From positions 1,178,001 through 1,242,000 of the forward strand of contig NZ_LT632322.1 in assembly GCF_900119705.1 (NCBI RefSeq): 64,000 bases of DNA. Direction: 5' to 3'. The position numbers were made by a program, and so were the translations under genes. The DNA is from Murdochiella vaginalis. GTDB lineage: Bacteria > Bacillota > Clostridia > Tissierellales > Peptoniphilaceae. The notes beneath the pieces are model-generated. The model was not told the DNA's origin and ran no database searches. It saw nothing but the letters and a program-made list of their open reading frames with translations. Shown one piece after another: positions 29,257-37,839 of this stretch; positions within the stretch are counted from its first letter, which is position 1, and each line of letters begins with the position of its first letter.

Positions 29257-29258
29257 AT
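29253..29258 (+). promoter_or_regulatory. Probable -10 box of tmcAL
   Basis: TATAAT about 70 bases before the tmcAL start on the plus strand. No good -35 hexamer is seen at the right distance; that position falls in the first copy of the 15-bp tandem repeat. Confidence 0.5.
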
Positions 29259-29326
29259 AGTAGACAAGTTCATCCTAATAAGCATTACCAAGCAGGGAAC
29301 AAACACCTTTCCAAAAGGAGAAAAGC

Positions 29327-30481
29327 ATGCGCACTTCCCCCTACAACGCCTGTGGCATCATCTGCGAGGCTAATCCGCTTCATGCCGGTCATGTCCGCCT
29401 CATTCAACAGGCAAAAAAACAATATAGCACCATTGTCGCTGCAATGTCGGGCGCCTTTATGCAACGAGGGACGCCGGGCTTCGTAGACAAATGGTCTCGT
29501 GCGCAATTTCTTCTTCGCCACGGCGTGGACCTCGTGATTGAGATTCCGCAGGCATATGTGCTGCAAAATGCAGATCTATTTGCGCGCGGCGGTGTAGAAG
29601 CGCTTTCTGGTATTCCAGCTGTCAGCGCTCTTGCGTTCGGTGTCGAGGAACAAGCGAATGCTTCTATTCGTCCTCTGCAAAGCGATGCGGTGCAACAGGA
29701 AATTCGCCGACTTCTACAAAGCGGATCAGCCTATCGTCGTGCGGTGGAGATTGCTTCCGGCGGACTTTCCCTTCCCAATCAGATCTTGGCGGTTCAATAT
29801 GAAAAAGCCATGCGCGATTTGCATCTTTCCTGGCGGACGCTTCGTCTTTCGCGGCCGGCACTTGATGCCGAAAAATCGCCGTCCGCCACTGCTTTACGCC
29901 ATGATTTGCAAGAGGCGATGGAGAAAATGAATGGTGACACCTCGCCCGAGCGTCTGCTTTCGATTTTGCAAAACGATAACCGTTTCAGCGGTCTCGAAGA
30001 AAAAGAAAACCTCGTTCGTTGTCGTCTCGGCGAATCTCTCGAGCCTCTTCTTCCGCTTTGCCGTGCGCTGCTTCTTCTGGACAAGCTTCCTCTTTCGCGT
30101 TCTCCTCAGTATGAGGAAGGCATGGATCGTCGGTTCCTCAAGGCCCTGCAGAATGCCGCAACGATGGAAGAAGCCTTCTCATTCGCTTCCAACAAGAGGC
30201 AATCCAAGGCACGCTATCGCCGTCTGGTTTTGACCACTTTATTGGGCATCGAGAAATTCTCACTTGTGCACATCGACTACGTTCGTCCGTTGGCGTTCAA
30301 TACATCCGGCGCGAAGCTTCTTCGAGAGGTCCGCCTTCCGGTATATCAAAAAACGCCCGCTGCAAAAGAGCGGACGTTTTCTCCCCTGTTTTTGATCGAT
30401 CAGAAGGCCCAGCGCCTATATGAATGGCTTAAAGGGCTGGAAAATTTGGATCTTTTGCAGACGTTTTATCATACGCATTAA
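29327..30481 (+). CDS. tmcAL: tRNA(Met) cytidine acetate ligase (TmcAL, YlbM family)
   Basis: In B. subtilis TmcAL forms N4-acetylcytidine at the wobble base of elongator tRNA-Met using acetate and ATP. Nucleotidyltransferase motif CGIICEANPLHAGH with HxGH at 19-22, followed by SGAFMQRG, DKWSRAQF and GVDLVIEIP, all typical of the family. 384 aa. AAAAGGAGAAAA precedes the ATG. It is a single plus-strand gene, divergent to rpmF, and its last 53 bases overlap the 3' end of murE on the other strand. Confidence 0.92.
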   Translation: MRTSPYNACGIICEANPLHAGHVRLIQQAKKQYSTIVAAMSGAFMQRGTPGFVDKWSRAQFLLRHGVDLVIEIPQAYVLQNADLFARGGVEALSGIPAVSALAFGVEEQANASIRPLQSDAVQQEIRRLLQSGSAYRRAVEIASGGLSLPNQILAVQYEKAMRDLHLSWRTLRLSRPALDAEKSPSATALRHDLQEAMEKMNGDTSPERLLSILQNDNRFSGLEEKENLVRCRLGESLEPLLPLCRALLLLDKLPLSRSPQYEEGMDRRFLKALQNAATMEEAFSFASNKRQSKARYRRLVLTTLLGIEKFSLVHIDYVRPLAFNTSGAKLLREVRLPVYQKTPAAKERTFSPLFLIDQKAQRLYEWLKGLENLDLLQTFYHTH

Positions 30482-31958
30482 GAAGCGGTCGAACGATCGA
30501 AAGATCGCCTTCAAAGGGATATGCCACGCCATCTATGCGCATTTTGGGCTCGTTGCCCTTGCCGAGAAGTAGCAACACACATTTTTTGCCTTTCCGTACC
30601 TGTTCGGTAGCATACGTCATCGCTCGTGCAATGGCCTCCCTGCGGTCATCTACCGTCTCCACCGGCGTGTGGACAATCGCCTCCTGAATATCGTGATAAA
30701 TCGCCGGCAATGGTTCAAAATTCGGATCCTCCATGGTGAGCAGAATTCGATCGGCATAGCGGTCCGCAATTCGTCCCAGGTCTTTACGGCGATTAAGTCC
30801 CTTTCCCCCGGCAGACCCGAACACGGCGATCACTTCGTGCTTAGGATATTGCTTTTTCACCGCAGAAAAAATGGCTTCAAAACTGACTCCGTTATGAGCC
30901 AGGTCAACAATAACCGTAATGCGCCCGTCCATAGAGCGAAGTACGTCCATTCTTCCCGGCACATGCATTCCATCTAAGGCGGAGGGAACTTCTGAAAGAT
31001 CTACCCCCACAGTTCCAGCCATAGCTGCCGCCACTAAGGCGTTCTGCATAGCGTATGGTCCGATTTCCGGCAGATGCAACGTGACGGTTTCGTCCTTTGC
31101 CTGGAGCGAAAAAGCGATTCCTTCTTCGGAAGGTAAGAGTGTCGCTGTCATATCGGCATTGCTTTGGTCGTGAACGCCCACATGGTAAATTTTTCTACAT
31201 GAAGACGCCGCGCTTTCGATTTCGGCAAGATGGTCGCTTTCTAGGTTGATCAGAGCCTCGTCCGCCTGTGAAAACAAGGAAAGCTTGGACTGAAAATAAT
31301 CGGTAAAGCTGGGATGCTCGATGGGCGATACGTGATCCGGTGAAATATTGAGAAACGCAGCAAGCGCAAAATGCAGGCCGGCCGTACGCTCATACTTTAA
31401 GGCTTGCGAGGACACCTCCATAACGACGTCATGCAGACCGTTCGCAACGCAGCGTGCCAGAAGCGCATACAATTCAAAGGGCTCCGGTGTGGTCAATACA
31501 CTTGACTGTTCGTCTGTGCCGTCAAACATGGAAATGGAGGACATAAAGCCGACAGGTGGAAGGTTTCGTTTCACATAGTGCGCATTTAAAATTGTGCGCA
31601 AATACCAAGCGGTAGAGGTCTTTCCCTTTGTCCCCGTAATGGCGAAAAGACGGAGGGCATCCTGTGGGTTGCCATAAAAGAGACGCGCACAGGGAGCAAG
31701 AACATGACGCATATTATCCACCAGAATGCAGTCGGCGTCCACTTGATACGCTTGCTCGGACACATAGGCGACTGCTCCGCGATGCAGCGCTTCTTCCAAA
31801 TATGCCTTTTTAAAATTTTTTCCCTTGCAAAAAAAGAGCGTTCCTGCCGTCACCTTCTTGGAATCGTAAGCAATTGCTTGAATCGGTCGATCTTTTTGGG
31901 CACCTTCAAGCACATGCTCGCCCATGGCCTGCTGTAATGAAAATAAGGTAACCGTCAT
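30429..31958 (-). CDS. murE: UDP-N-acetylmuramyl-tripeptide synthetase (MurE)
   Basis: Mur ligase adding the third amino acid (a diamino acid) to UDP-MurNAc-L-Ala-D-Glu. N-terminal domain with DSKKVTAGTLFFCKG, central ATPase domain with TGTKGKTST and NISPDHVSPIEH, C-terminal domain with HNGVSFEAI. In the substrate loop the usual DNPR is EDPN, so the Arg that contacts diaminopimelate in DAP-type enzymes is missing; L-Lys or L-Orn is a plausible substrate (inference). TAGGAGGAAC precedes the ATG. It follows a strong terminator without a visible promoter. Confidence 0.92.
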   Translation of the reverse strand: MTVTLFSLQQAMGEHVLEGAQKDRPIQAIAYDSKKVTAGTLFFCKGKNFKKAYLEEALHRGAVAYVSEQAYQVDADCILVDNMRHVLAPCARLFYGNPQDALRLFAITGTKGKTSTAWYLRTILNAHYVKRNLPPVGFMSSISMFDGTDEQSSVLTTPEPFELYALLARCVANGLHDVVMEVSSQALKYERTAGLHFALAAFLNISPDHVSPIEHPSFTDYFQSKLSLFSQADEALINLESDHLAEIESAASSCRKIYHVGVHDQSNADMTATLLPSEEGIAFSLQAKDETVTLHLPEIGPYAMQNALVAAAMAGTVGVDLSEVPSALDGMHVPGRMDVLRSMDGRITVIVDLAHNGVSFEAIFSAVKKQYPKHEVIAVFGSAGGKGLNRRKDLGRIADRYADRILLTMEDPNFEPLPAIYHDIQEAIVHTPVETVDDRREAIARAMTYATEQVRKGKKCVLLLLGKGNEPKMRIDGVAYPFEGDLSIVRPLLNAYDKTSAKDPNFPAL

Positions 31959-31985
31959 AGTTCCTCCTAAAACGAAACGTCAAAA

Positions 31986-32015
31986 CAGAAAAAAGGACGG
32001 CACGCGCCGTCCTTT
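31986..32015 (-). terminator. Terminator between the coiled-coil gene and murE
   Basis: A perfect 10-bp stem (AAAGGACGGC at 31992-32001 with GCCGTCCTTT at 32006-32015) and four-base loop, followed on the minus strand by T-rich sequence. It lies 20 bases past the stop of the upstream gene and about 15 bases before the murE ribosome binding site. Confidence 0.88.
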
Positions 32016-32034
32016 GTCTCTCGGTTTTTCCAGT

Positions 32035-32505
32035 TTACTTCAATTCGTCGCGATTATGCCCAAGCTCGGTAATGACAGAGTTGAGATTTTCCTGTGTGTT
32101 GGCCAGCAACTCATCCACATAAGCAAACACGCTCTGGCGGATTTGCTGCGACTGCACCTTAGCCTGCTCCAGCAAAGCCTCTCCGCGTTTTGTAGCTTCT
32201 TGGGTAATACGATGCTCGTTGACCAGCTCATTAAAGCGCTTCTGGGTATCCTGATCCGATTCGGCCGCACGCTGCTTCGCCTGATCAAGAAGCTGTTGCG
32301 CCTGATCATTGGCTTCCTGCAAAATGCGATCCCGCTCATCGTTCACCCATTTCGCCTGACGAATCTCTTCCGGCAGACTGGCACGGATTTCTTTAATGAT
32401 CTCAAAAACCGTATCGGGGTCAATCGCTACTTTCTTAGAAAGAGGGATGCTCGACGCATCATCCATCTCATCTTCGAGCTCTTCAATCAATTGTAAAATA
32501 TCCAT
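32035..32505 (-). CDS. Coiled-coil protein of unknown function downstream of coaD
   Basis: I cannot assign a function. The 156-aa protein is acidic at the start (LIEELEDEMDDASS), has a short non-coiled segment (about 20-55, with PDTVFEIIKEIRASLPEE), then a long Gln/Glu/Ala-rich coiled coil (about 60-150). No signal peptide or membrane helix is seen. Short coiled-coil proteins in this position, downstream of recG-rsmD-coaD, occur in related Clostridia and are often labelled ATPase subunit-like or DivIVA-like; those labels rest on coiled-coil similarity only. AGGAGGAAGCC precedes the ATG. Confidence 0.8.
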   Translation of the reverse strand: MDILQLIEELEDEMDDASSIPLSKKVAIDPDTVFEIIKEIRASLPEEIRQAKWVNDERDRILQEANDQAQQLLDQAKQRAAESDQDTQKRFNELVNEHRITQEATKRGEALLEQAKVQSQQIRQSVFAYVDELLANTQENLNSVITELGHNRDELK

Positions 32506-32528
32506 GGCTTCCTCCTGATGAATACGCC

Positions 32529-33002
32529 TTACCGAAATTTTTCTTGCAGTCTTCTCGCAACATTTTCGGTCACCATGCCCGAAACATCTCCGCCGTAGCT
32601 GGCAACCTCTCGCGCAAAACTGGAGCTGACATAAGAGTAATTTTTGTCCGTAAAAAGGAAAATCTCTTCCATTTCCGGATATAACGAGTGATTCAGCAAA
32701 GATAATTGCCGCTCGTAAAGAAAATCCTCCTCGTTGCGAATCCCGCGAACAACAGCATCCGCCTTTTCTTCCCGGACAAAATCCACTAAAAGTCCGGAAA
32801 ATAATTTTACGGTAACATTGCTGTAATCATACATCAGTTCTTCAATCATTTCAATTTTTTCCTGTGTCGTAAACAGCGCCGGTTTCTCCTGATTGATCAG
32901 CACGCCTACGACGACCGTATCGAACAGATTGGCTGCGCGATAGATGACATTCAAATGTCCCTTTGTGACCGGGTCAAAACTGCCCGGAAAAATGACTTTC
33001 AT
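32529..33002 (-). CDS. coaD: Phosphopantetheine adenylyltransferase
   Basis: Fourth step of CoA synthesis, making dephospho-CoA from 4'-phosphopantetheine and ATP. It opens KVIFPGSFDPVTKGH with TKGH at 13-16; VRGIRNEEDFLYE and YSYVSSSFAREV follow. 157 aa is standard. The ATG at 33002 (AAGGAGGAATC upstream) overlaps the rsmD stop by four bases. The window also holds coaBC, the two preceding steps. Confidence 0.96.
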   Translation of the reverse strand: MKVIFPGSFDPVTKGHLNVIYRAANLFDTVVVGVLINQEKPALFTTQEKIEMIEELMYDYSNVTVKLFSGLLVDFVREEKADAVVRGIRNEEDFLYERQLSLLNHSLYPEMEEIFLFTDKNYSYVSSSFAREVASYGGDVSGMVTENVARRLQEKFR

Positions 33003-33559
33003 GATTCCTCCTTGAACACGCGAATACGCTTGCGTCCATACATACGATCGAAAAGCAGCACAAAACCACAATACGTGCTTGATGGCTCTTCCTCTCCTTT
33101 CGCGGGAGCAGCCGATTCCAGAATAATCAGTCCGTTCGGTTTCACGCGATGAAGACGACGGAGCATGGCCATCGCCTCTTCCTCCATATGATAACCGAAT
33201 GGAGGATCAAGATAAACATAATCATAACAACCTGACCAACCGGCAATCACTTCTCGATAATCGCGAACAAAGACGACACTTTGCTCTTCCCAAGCCGCTT
33301 TGCGGATGTTTTCCCGTAAAATTTTCGCCATGCTGTGCGATTTTTCGCCGAATACAACATGTCTTGCGCCACGAGAAAGAAATTCAATGCCAATCTGTCC
33401 GGTGCCGGCGAAGAGATCCAATACATCCGCATCTGCTTTCAACGGTTGTAGCACGTTAAATACCGCCTCTTTGATTTTATCTTCGGTCGGTCGGGTGCGG
33501 TCCTTCTTTCCCGGTGACAATAATTTCATTCCTCTATTTTTTCCCGTGATGACATGCAT
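32999..33559 (-). CDS. rsmD: 16S rRNA (guanine-966-N2)-methyltransferase
   Basis: Methylates G966 of 16S rRNA. It opens VITGKNRGMKLLSP, shows RPTEDKIKEAVFNVL, the SAM-binding VLDLFAGTGQIGIE and the catalytic YLDPPF. 186 aa is normal. It lies in the recG-rsmD-coaD block common in Bacillota. Confidence 0.95.
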   Translation of the reverse strand: MHVITGKNRGMKLLSPGKKDRTRPTEDKIKEAVFNVLQPLKADADVLDLFAGTGQIGIEFLSRGARHVVFGEKSHSMAKILRENIRKAAWEEQSVVFVRDYREVIAGWSGCYDYVYLDPPFGYHMEEEAMAMLRRLHRVKPNGLIILESAAPAKGEEEPSSTYCGFVLLFDRMYGRKRIRVFKEES

Positions 33560-33602
33560 ATCGATTCTCTTTTCTTTTTGTCTTCTATGATTTTTCTCAT
33601 AC

Positions 33603-35657
33603 TCAATTAAGAGTAACTTGTCGAATACGCTCCATCCGTTCCCTAATTCGCTCTCTCAAAGGCGAAGGCAATGCTTCCAGCCGATCGAGCGGAACCTTCT
33701 GTGTCTGAAGCCACCGGGCGCTTTGTGCAAGAGCCTCTTGCCATTTTCGTTGGTCTTCATCAGAAAGGGTCAGGCCGTGCTGGCGTGTGCCTAAGCGATC
33801 CCCACTTCCGCGCAAACGCAAATCGGCACGAGCAATCTCCCAGCCATCCAACGTTTGTTCTAAAACGCGCAGGCGCTGCTTATTTTCTATACTGGACGAA
33901 TGAAGCATTAGAATGCAATAGGCATTTTCCTGCCCCCTGCCCACACGTCCGCGAAGCTGATGAAGCTGTGCCAGACCGAATCGCTCCGCTTCGGCGATCA
34001 TCATCACGCCGGCATTCGCAACATCAATGCCGACCTCAATAACCGTCGTAGCAATCAAGAGGTCGCTTTTGCCACGATAAAAGCGATCCATCACTTCGCG
34101 CTTGCTCTCCGACGACTGCTTTCCCGTGAGAGTATCGATGACAACTTTTCTTCCTACCACGTTTTCTTCTTTTTTCATCACGGCACGAACTCGTTTTTCG
34201 GTTTCCGTAACGGACCAATACTGTTCGTTATCCTCGCCGCTTTCAATAACGGGACATACAATATAGACCTGTCTCCCCTTCACAATTTGGCGAGCAATGG
34301 CATGATAACACGCTTTCTCCGAGCGACGATCCACGATGCGAGTGGTGATGGTTCCCCTTCCCGGCGGTTTTTCATGAATGCGCACCAGCTCCAGATCTCC
34401 CCATTCCACCAAAGCTAATGTGCGCGGAATGGGCGTGGCGCTGAGCACCAACGTATTGAGCTGCTCTGATTTTTCCTGCAGACGAGCACGCTGGCGTACG
34501 CCGAAACGATGCTGTTCATCGGTAATCACCAGCCCCAGGCGAGAAAAGCGGACGCGATCCTGAAACAGCGCATGCGTGCCGAAAAAAATGCCCGGCTTCG
34601 TTCCTTTCGCCGCCGCATCCATTTTTTTTCGCGCTTCTTCTGTTGTGGATCCCGTCAACAGATAGACGGGCTGTGTAAAAAAGGAACGTGCTTTTTCCGC
34701 ATGTTGGCGTGCCAACACTTCACTGGGCGCCATAAAGGCCACATGATAGCCGTTTTCTAAGGCACATTCCGCCGCCAGGAACGCAACGACGGTTTTCCCC
34801 GAACCGACATCGCCTTGCAACAGCACATTCATGGGCGACGGAGCACAAAGTCGCTCTTGTAAGAGCATGACGGCATTTTTCTGTGCGTTTGTAAGAATAA
34901 ACGGAAGCCTTGCCATGGCCTTGGTCAGATTGCAAGGGCGCATGGAGACGCTTTGTTTTGTATGTTTGGAACGCTCCCAAAAATGGCGCACAAGGGTTTC
35001 TTCCAAAGCCTCCCGATTTTGCCATTCCTCGCGTGCCGCATCCAATTCTTGCATTGATGTTGGAAAATGGAGTGCTTTCAAAAGATCATACAAGGGACGC
35101 CAACCGGCTTTTATGCGCCAGCTTGAAGGGTAGGGATCTTCCACCTGCGAAAGAAGGGAGAATGCTTGTTTAACGGCATCTCGACGTGCATTTTGCGACA
35201 GACCGTCCGTTAAGGAATACTGTGGAAACAGCCCAAGAAAGTTCTCTTTCCCTTCTTTTTCCGTTTCTGCCTTTGCGAGAAGAGGATCGAAAAGCACATG
35301 ATTTGCCTCACGATAGGTACCATAAAAATAAAAGGAATCTCCCACCCGAAGATTCCTTGTAATATAGGGCTGATTGTGCCAAACGACCGTAAGGCTTTCC
35401 GAATCATCCGCAACGCTCGCACGAACGATGGTACGTCGCCCGCCGAGACGAACCGGACGGTAGATACGCGTAAGGCGCGCAAAAACAACCTGTTTCAAGC
35501 CATCCGATAAGGCGGAAATGGCACAGACATGACGACGGTCTTCATAGCGAAAGGGCAAAGCATAAAGCAACTCCTCCACCGTAGTGATGCCCAGTCGGCC
35601 AAAGCTTTCCGCTTTCTTCGGTCCCACGCCTTTTACGGCCGTAATCGGTGTGCTCAT
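33603..35657 (-). CDS. recG: ATP-dependent DNA helicase RecG
   Basis: Branch-migration helicase that rescues stalled replication forks. The N-terminal wedge domain (about 50-150) has the OB-fold region; helicase motifs are GDVGSGKTVVAF (Walker A), DEQHRFGVRQR (DEQH box), SATPIPRTLAL and the C-terminal QLRGRVGRG. 684 aa is normal. It overlaps the preceding gene by four bases (ATGA). Confidence 0.96.
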   Translation of the reverse strand: MSTPITAVKGVGPKKAESFGRLGITTVEELLYALPFRYEDRRHVCAISALSDGLKQVVFARLTRIYRPVRLGGRRTIVRASVADDSESLTVVWHNQPYITRNLRVGDSFYFYGTYREANHVLFDPLLAKAETEKEGKENFLGLFPQYSLTDGLSQNARRDAVKQAFSLLSQVEDPYPSSWRIKAGWRPLYDLLKALHFPTSMQELDAAREEWQNREALEETLVRHFWERSKHTKQSVSMRPCNLTKAMARLPFILTNAQKNAVMLLQERLCAPSPMNVLLQGDVGSGKTVVAFLAAECALENGYHVAFMAPSEVLARQHAEKARSFFTQPVYLLTGSTTEEARKKMDAAAKGTKPGIFFGTHALFQDRVRFSRLGLVITDEQHRFGVRQRARLQEKSEQLNTLVLSATPIPRTLALVEWGDLELVRIHEKPPGRGTITTRIVDRRSEKACYHAIARQIVKGRQVYIVCPVIESGEDNEQYWSVTETEKRVRAVMKKEENVVGRKVVIDTLTGKQSSESKREVMDRFYRGKSDLLIATTVIEVGIDVANAGVMMIAEAERFGLAQLHQLRGRVGRGQENAYCILMLHSSSIENKQRLRVLEQTLDGWEIARADLRLRGSGDRLGTRQHGLTLSDEDQRKWQEALAQSARWLQTQKVPLDRLEALPSPLRERIRERMERIRQVTLN

Positions 35658-37291
35658 TCCAGAGAAAAGATATATGTGTACACCGGCTGATCACCATGGA
35701 GAAATTCCACTTCACAGTCCGCGAAGCGAGAGGTAAGCACATCATGAAGTTCTTGCGCCTTATTCGGATCCGCATCCTTTCCGACGTAAACGGTGATAAG
35801 AGTATGCTCCGGTTTTCGATACGTTTCCACCAGGCGTTCGACCAGCGATTCGTCCTGTGTATCGGTTAAGACAATCTCGCCATTCATCAGGCCGATGCGG
35901 TCGCCGGCTTTCATCGTAAGTCCATTCATTTCTGTGTCGCGCACGGCATACGTGACCTGGCCGGTCATGACTTCTCGAAGACTCGCCGTCATCTGCTCTT
36001 TATTCACTTCGGCATCCGCAGTGTCATCAAAATGAAATAGTGCCATCACGCCTTCCGGCATGGATCTTGTCGGGATGACCACGACCTTCTTTTCCGTTAA
36101 CTCATGGACCTGCTCTGCAGCCAAAATAATATTCTTATTGTTTGGCAGAATAAAAACGGTTTCTGCCGGTACCCGTTCCACCGCATCCAGCAAATCCTTT
36201 GTTGACGGGTTCATCGTCTGACCACCGGAGACCACTTCGTTAACCATCATATCGCGAAACAGCGAGCGGAAGCCTTCGCCCATGCAGACAGCGACAAAGC
36301 CGAAACGAGACAGCGTTTGGGGCTTGGAGATCGGTTCAAACACATTCGCTTGCTTTTCTTCTTTTTCGCTCTGTAATAAGGCATGGCGGCGCGTGGAAAT
36401 CACATGAATTTCCGTTAAATCCCCGCGTTTGTCTTGACTATTGATAAGTTTAACCGGCACGTCTGAATAGGCCTCGACAAAAAAGCCATCTTCCGTCTCA
36501 CTAATGCTTTCCAGTACACCGTAATGTTCCAAATGGCGCAAGAGACGTTCCCGTTCAATATTATTGATCCGGAAGGACACAAAATATGCTTTTTCCGATT
36601 TTAATGCCTGTTCTCGTCCCCGTGCGGTGGACTCCACCTGTGGAAGTTGCGTTTTTGACTGCTCTAAAAGCGTGTGCAGATCCTCGCCGGAAAGAGCTTG
36701 TACAAATCCGCAAAATAAATAGACCAAACCTTGACCGCCGGCATCCACCACGCCTGCCTCTTTCAATTCGGCGAGCATGTCCGGAGTCTGCTGCAGCACA
36801 TGATTGGCATAACGTAGAATGTCCTTCAAAAAGGCAACAATATCGCTGTATTCGTGTTGATTTTGGATGGCAAACTCACTCATCGCCCGAGCGACAGTAA
36901 GGATAGTTCCTTCTGTCGGCTGCATGACCGCTTTATAGGCTTTTGCACGCGCCGATTCCAGAGCATCCGCAATGTCCGACAGGAGAATGACTTCTTTTCC
37001 CTTTAATGATTGTGCTAATCCGCGACAAAGCTGAGAAAGAATAACGCCTGAGTTGCCGCGCGCTCCCATGAGGGAACCGTTACCAAGAGCTTTTGCCATG
37101 GCCTGGATACTCTCGGGCGCATTACTGACCGCTTCCGCAGCCGATTTCATGGTTAGGCTCATGTTTGTCCCCGTATCGCCATCCGGAACGGGAAAAACAT
37201 TGAGCGCATTAACTTCTTCTTTATGTTCATCAAGAAGACGACAAGCTTGTAACAGGCCTTCTCGAAAAACGGTTGCTTCCATTCGTTCCAC
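35654..37291 (-). CDS. DAK/DegV-type protein, YloV family (FakA-like kinase)
   Basis: In Staphylococcus, FakA is the ATP-binding subunit that phosphorylates fatty acids held by a DegV-type FakB; the DhaL domain binds ATP. Here the DhaL signature is NVFPVPDGDTGTNMS near the N-terminus, followed by ALGNGSLMGARGNSGVILSQ and DAGGQGLVYLF; the C-terminal half has the family's FILPNNKNI and VVIPTRSMPEGVMAL. A GTG at 37291, five bases after AAGGGGG, is my choice of start (545 aa); an ATG three codons later is also possible. No fakB lies in the window. Confidence 0.85.
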   Translation of the reverse strand: MERMEATVFREGLLQACRLLDEHKEEVNALNVFPVPDGDTGTNMSLTMKSAAEAVSNAPESIQAMAKALGNGSLMGARGNSGVILSQLCRGLAQSLKGKEVILLSDIADALESARAKAYKAVMQPTEGTILTVARAMSEFAIQNQHEYSDIVAFLKDILRYANHVLQQTPDMLAELKEAGVVDAGGQGLVYLFCGFVQALSGEDLHTLLEQSKTQLPQVESTARGREQALKSEKAYFVSFRINNIERERLLRHLEHYGVLESISETEDGFFVEAYSDVPVKLINSQDKRGDLTEIHVISTRRHALLQSEKEEKQANVFEPISKPQTLSRFGFVAVCMGEGFRSLFRDMMVNEVVSGGQTMNPSTKDLLDAVERVPAETVFILPNNKNIILAAEQVHELTEKKVVVIPTRSMPEGVMALFHFDDTADAEVNKEQMTASLREVMTGQVTYAVRDTEMNGLTMKAGDRIGLMNGEIVLTDTQDESLVERLVETYRKPEHTLITVYVGKDADPNKAQELHDVLTSRFADCEVEFLHGDQPVYTYIFSLE

Positions 37292-37301
37292 ATTGTCCCC
37301 C

Positions 37302-37655
37302 TTATACACGCAATCCCTGTACCAAAACATCGACAGAGCGAACGGTAAGATTGGTTTTGGACTCCACATTGTAGCGCACGGTATCGATGATATTTTCAGC
37401 TACCATGGACAAGCGCATGCCTGCCTCTAAGATCACGTGCAATTGAATAATAATTCCTTGCTGCTCATCGGCGAACACGCGTACGCCGCGACTCATATTT
37501 TCCAAACGAAGCAAGCGATAGATATCATCTTTCGGACCGCGTGCCGCCAAGCCGACCACTCCATAGCATTCCATGGCAGCCTGTACCGCAATGCGCTCGA
37601 TGACATCATCTTCTATTGTTACGTTACCAAACTCATTGACAATTGTTAAAGACAT
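37302..37655 (-). CDS. Asp23/Gls24 family envelope stress protein (YloU)
   Basis: 117-aa Asp23-family protein. Conserved features: GNVTIEDDVIERIAVQAAMECYGVVGLA and ADEQQGIIIQLHVILEAGMRL. In Staphylococcus Asp23 is linked to cell-envelope stress; the function of the YloU subgroup is not well defined. AAGGAGGAGT precedes the ATG at 37655. It is the usual partner upstream of the YloV/FakA-like gene, and opens the recG operon. Confidence 0.92.
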   Translation of the reverse strand: MSLTIVNEFGNVTIEDDVIERIAVQAAMECYGVVGLAARGPKDDIYRLLRLENMSRGVRVFADEQQGIIIQLHVILEAGMRLSMVAENIIDTVRYNVESKTNLTVRSVDVLVQGLRV

Positions 37656-37696
37656 GACTCCTCCTTTATCGGCAACGTGTTCTCTCACGTTCCTTG

Positions 37697-37707
37697 ATTA
37701 TACCATA
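37697..37707 (-). promoter_or_regulatory. Extended -10 promoter of asp23-fakA-like-recG
   Basis: The minus strand reads TATGGTATAAT here, a perfect extended -10 (TRTGNTATAAT), about 40 bases before the Asp23 gene. No recognisable -35 lies upstream, which extended -10 promoters can do without. Confidence 0.7.
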
Positions 37708-37772
37708 ATCGTACGCTTCCTTCGCACTGCCCCGAGAGGAAAGGCAAAGCAAGAAGGATTTTTCGGAATCAT

Positions 37773-37801
37773 TTGCGACTGTAAACGCATTTTGTTATAA
37801 T
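37773..37801 (+). promoter_or_regulatory. Sigma-A promoter of rpmB
   Basis: Plus strand: -35 TTGCGA (37773-37778), 17-base spacer, -10 TATAAT (37796-37801). Just after the -10, CCATGT and ACATGG form a 6-bp inverted repeat (37804-37821) at the expected start of the transcript. Confidence 0.85.
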
Positions 37802-37839
37802 ACCCATGTTCATTTACATGGAAGAGCAGGAGGAAAGTC

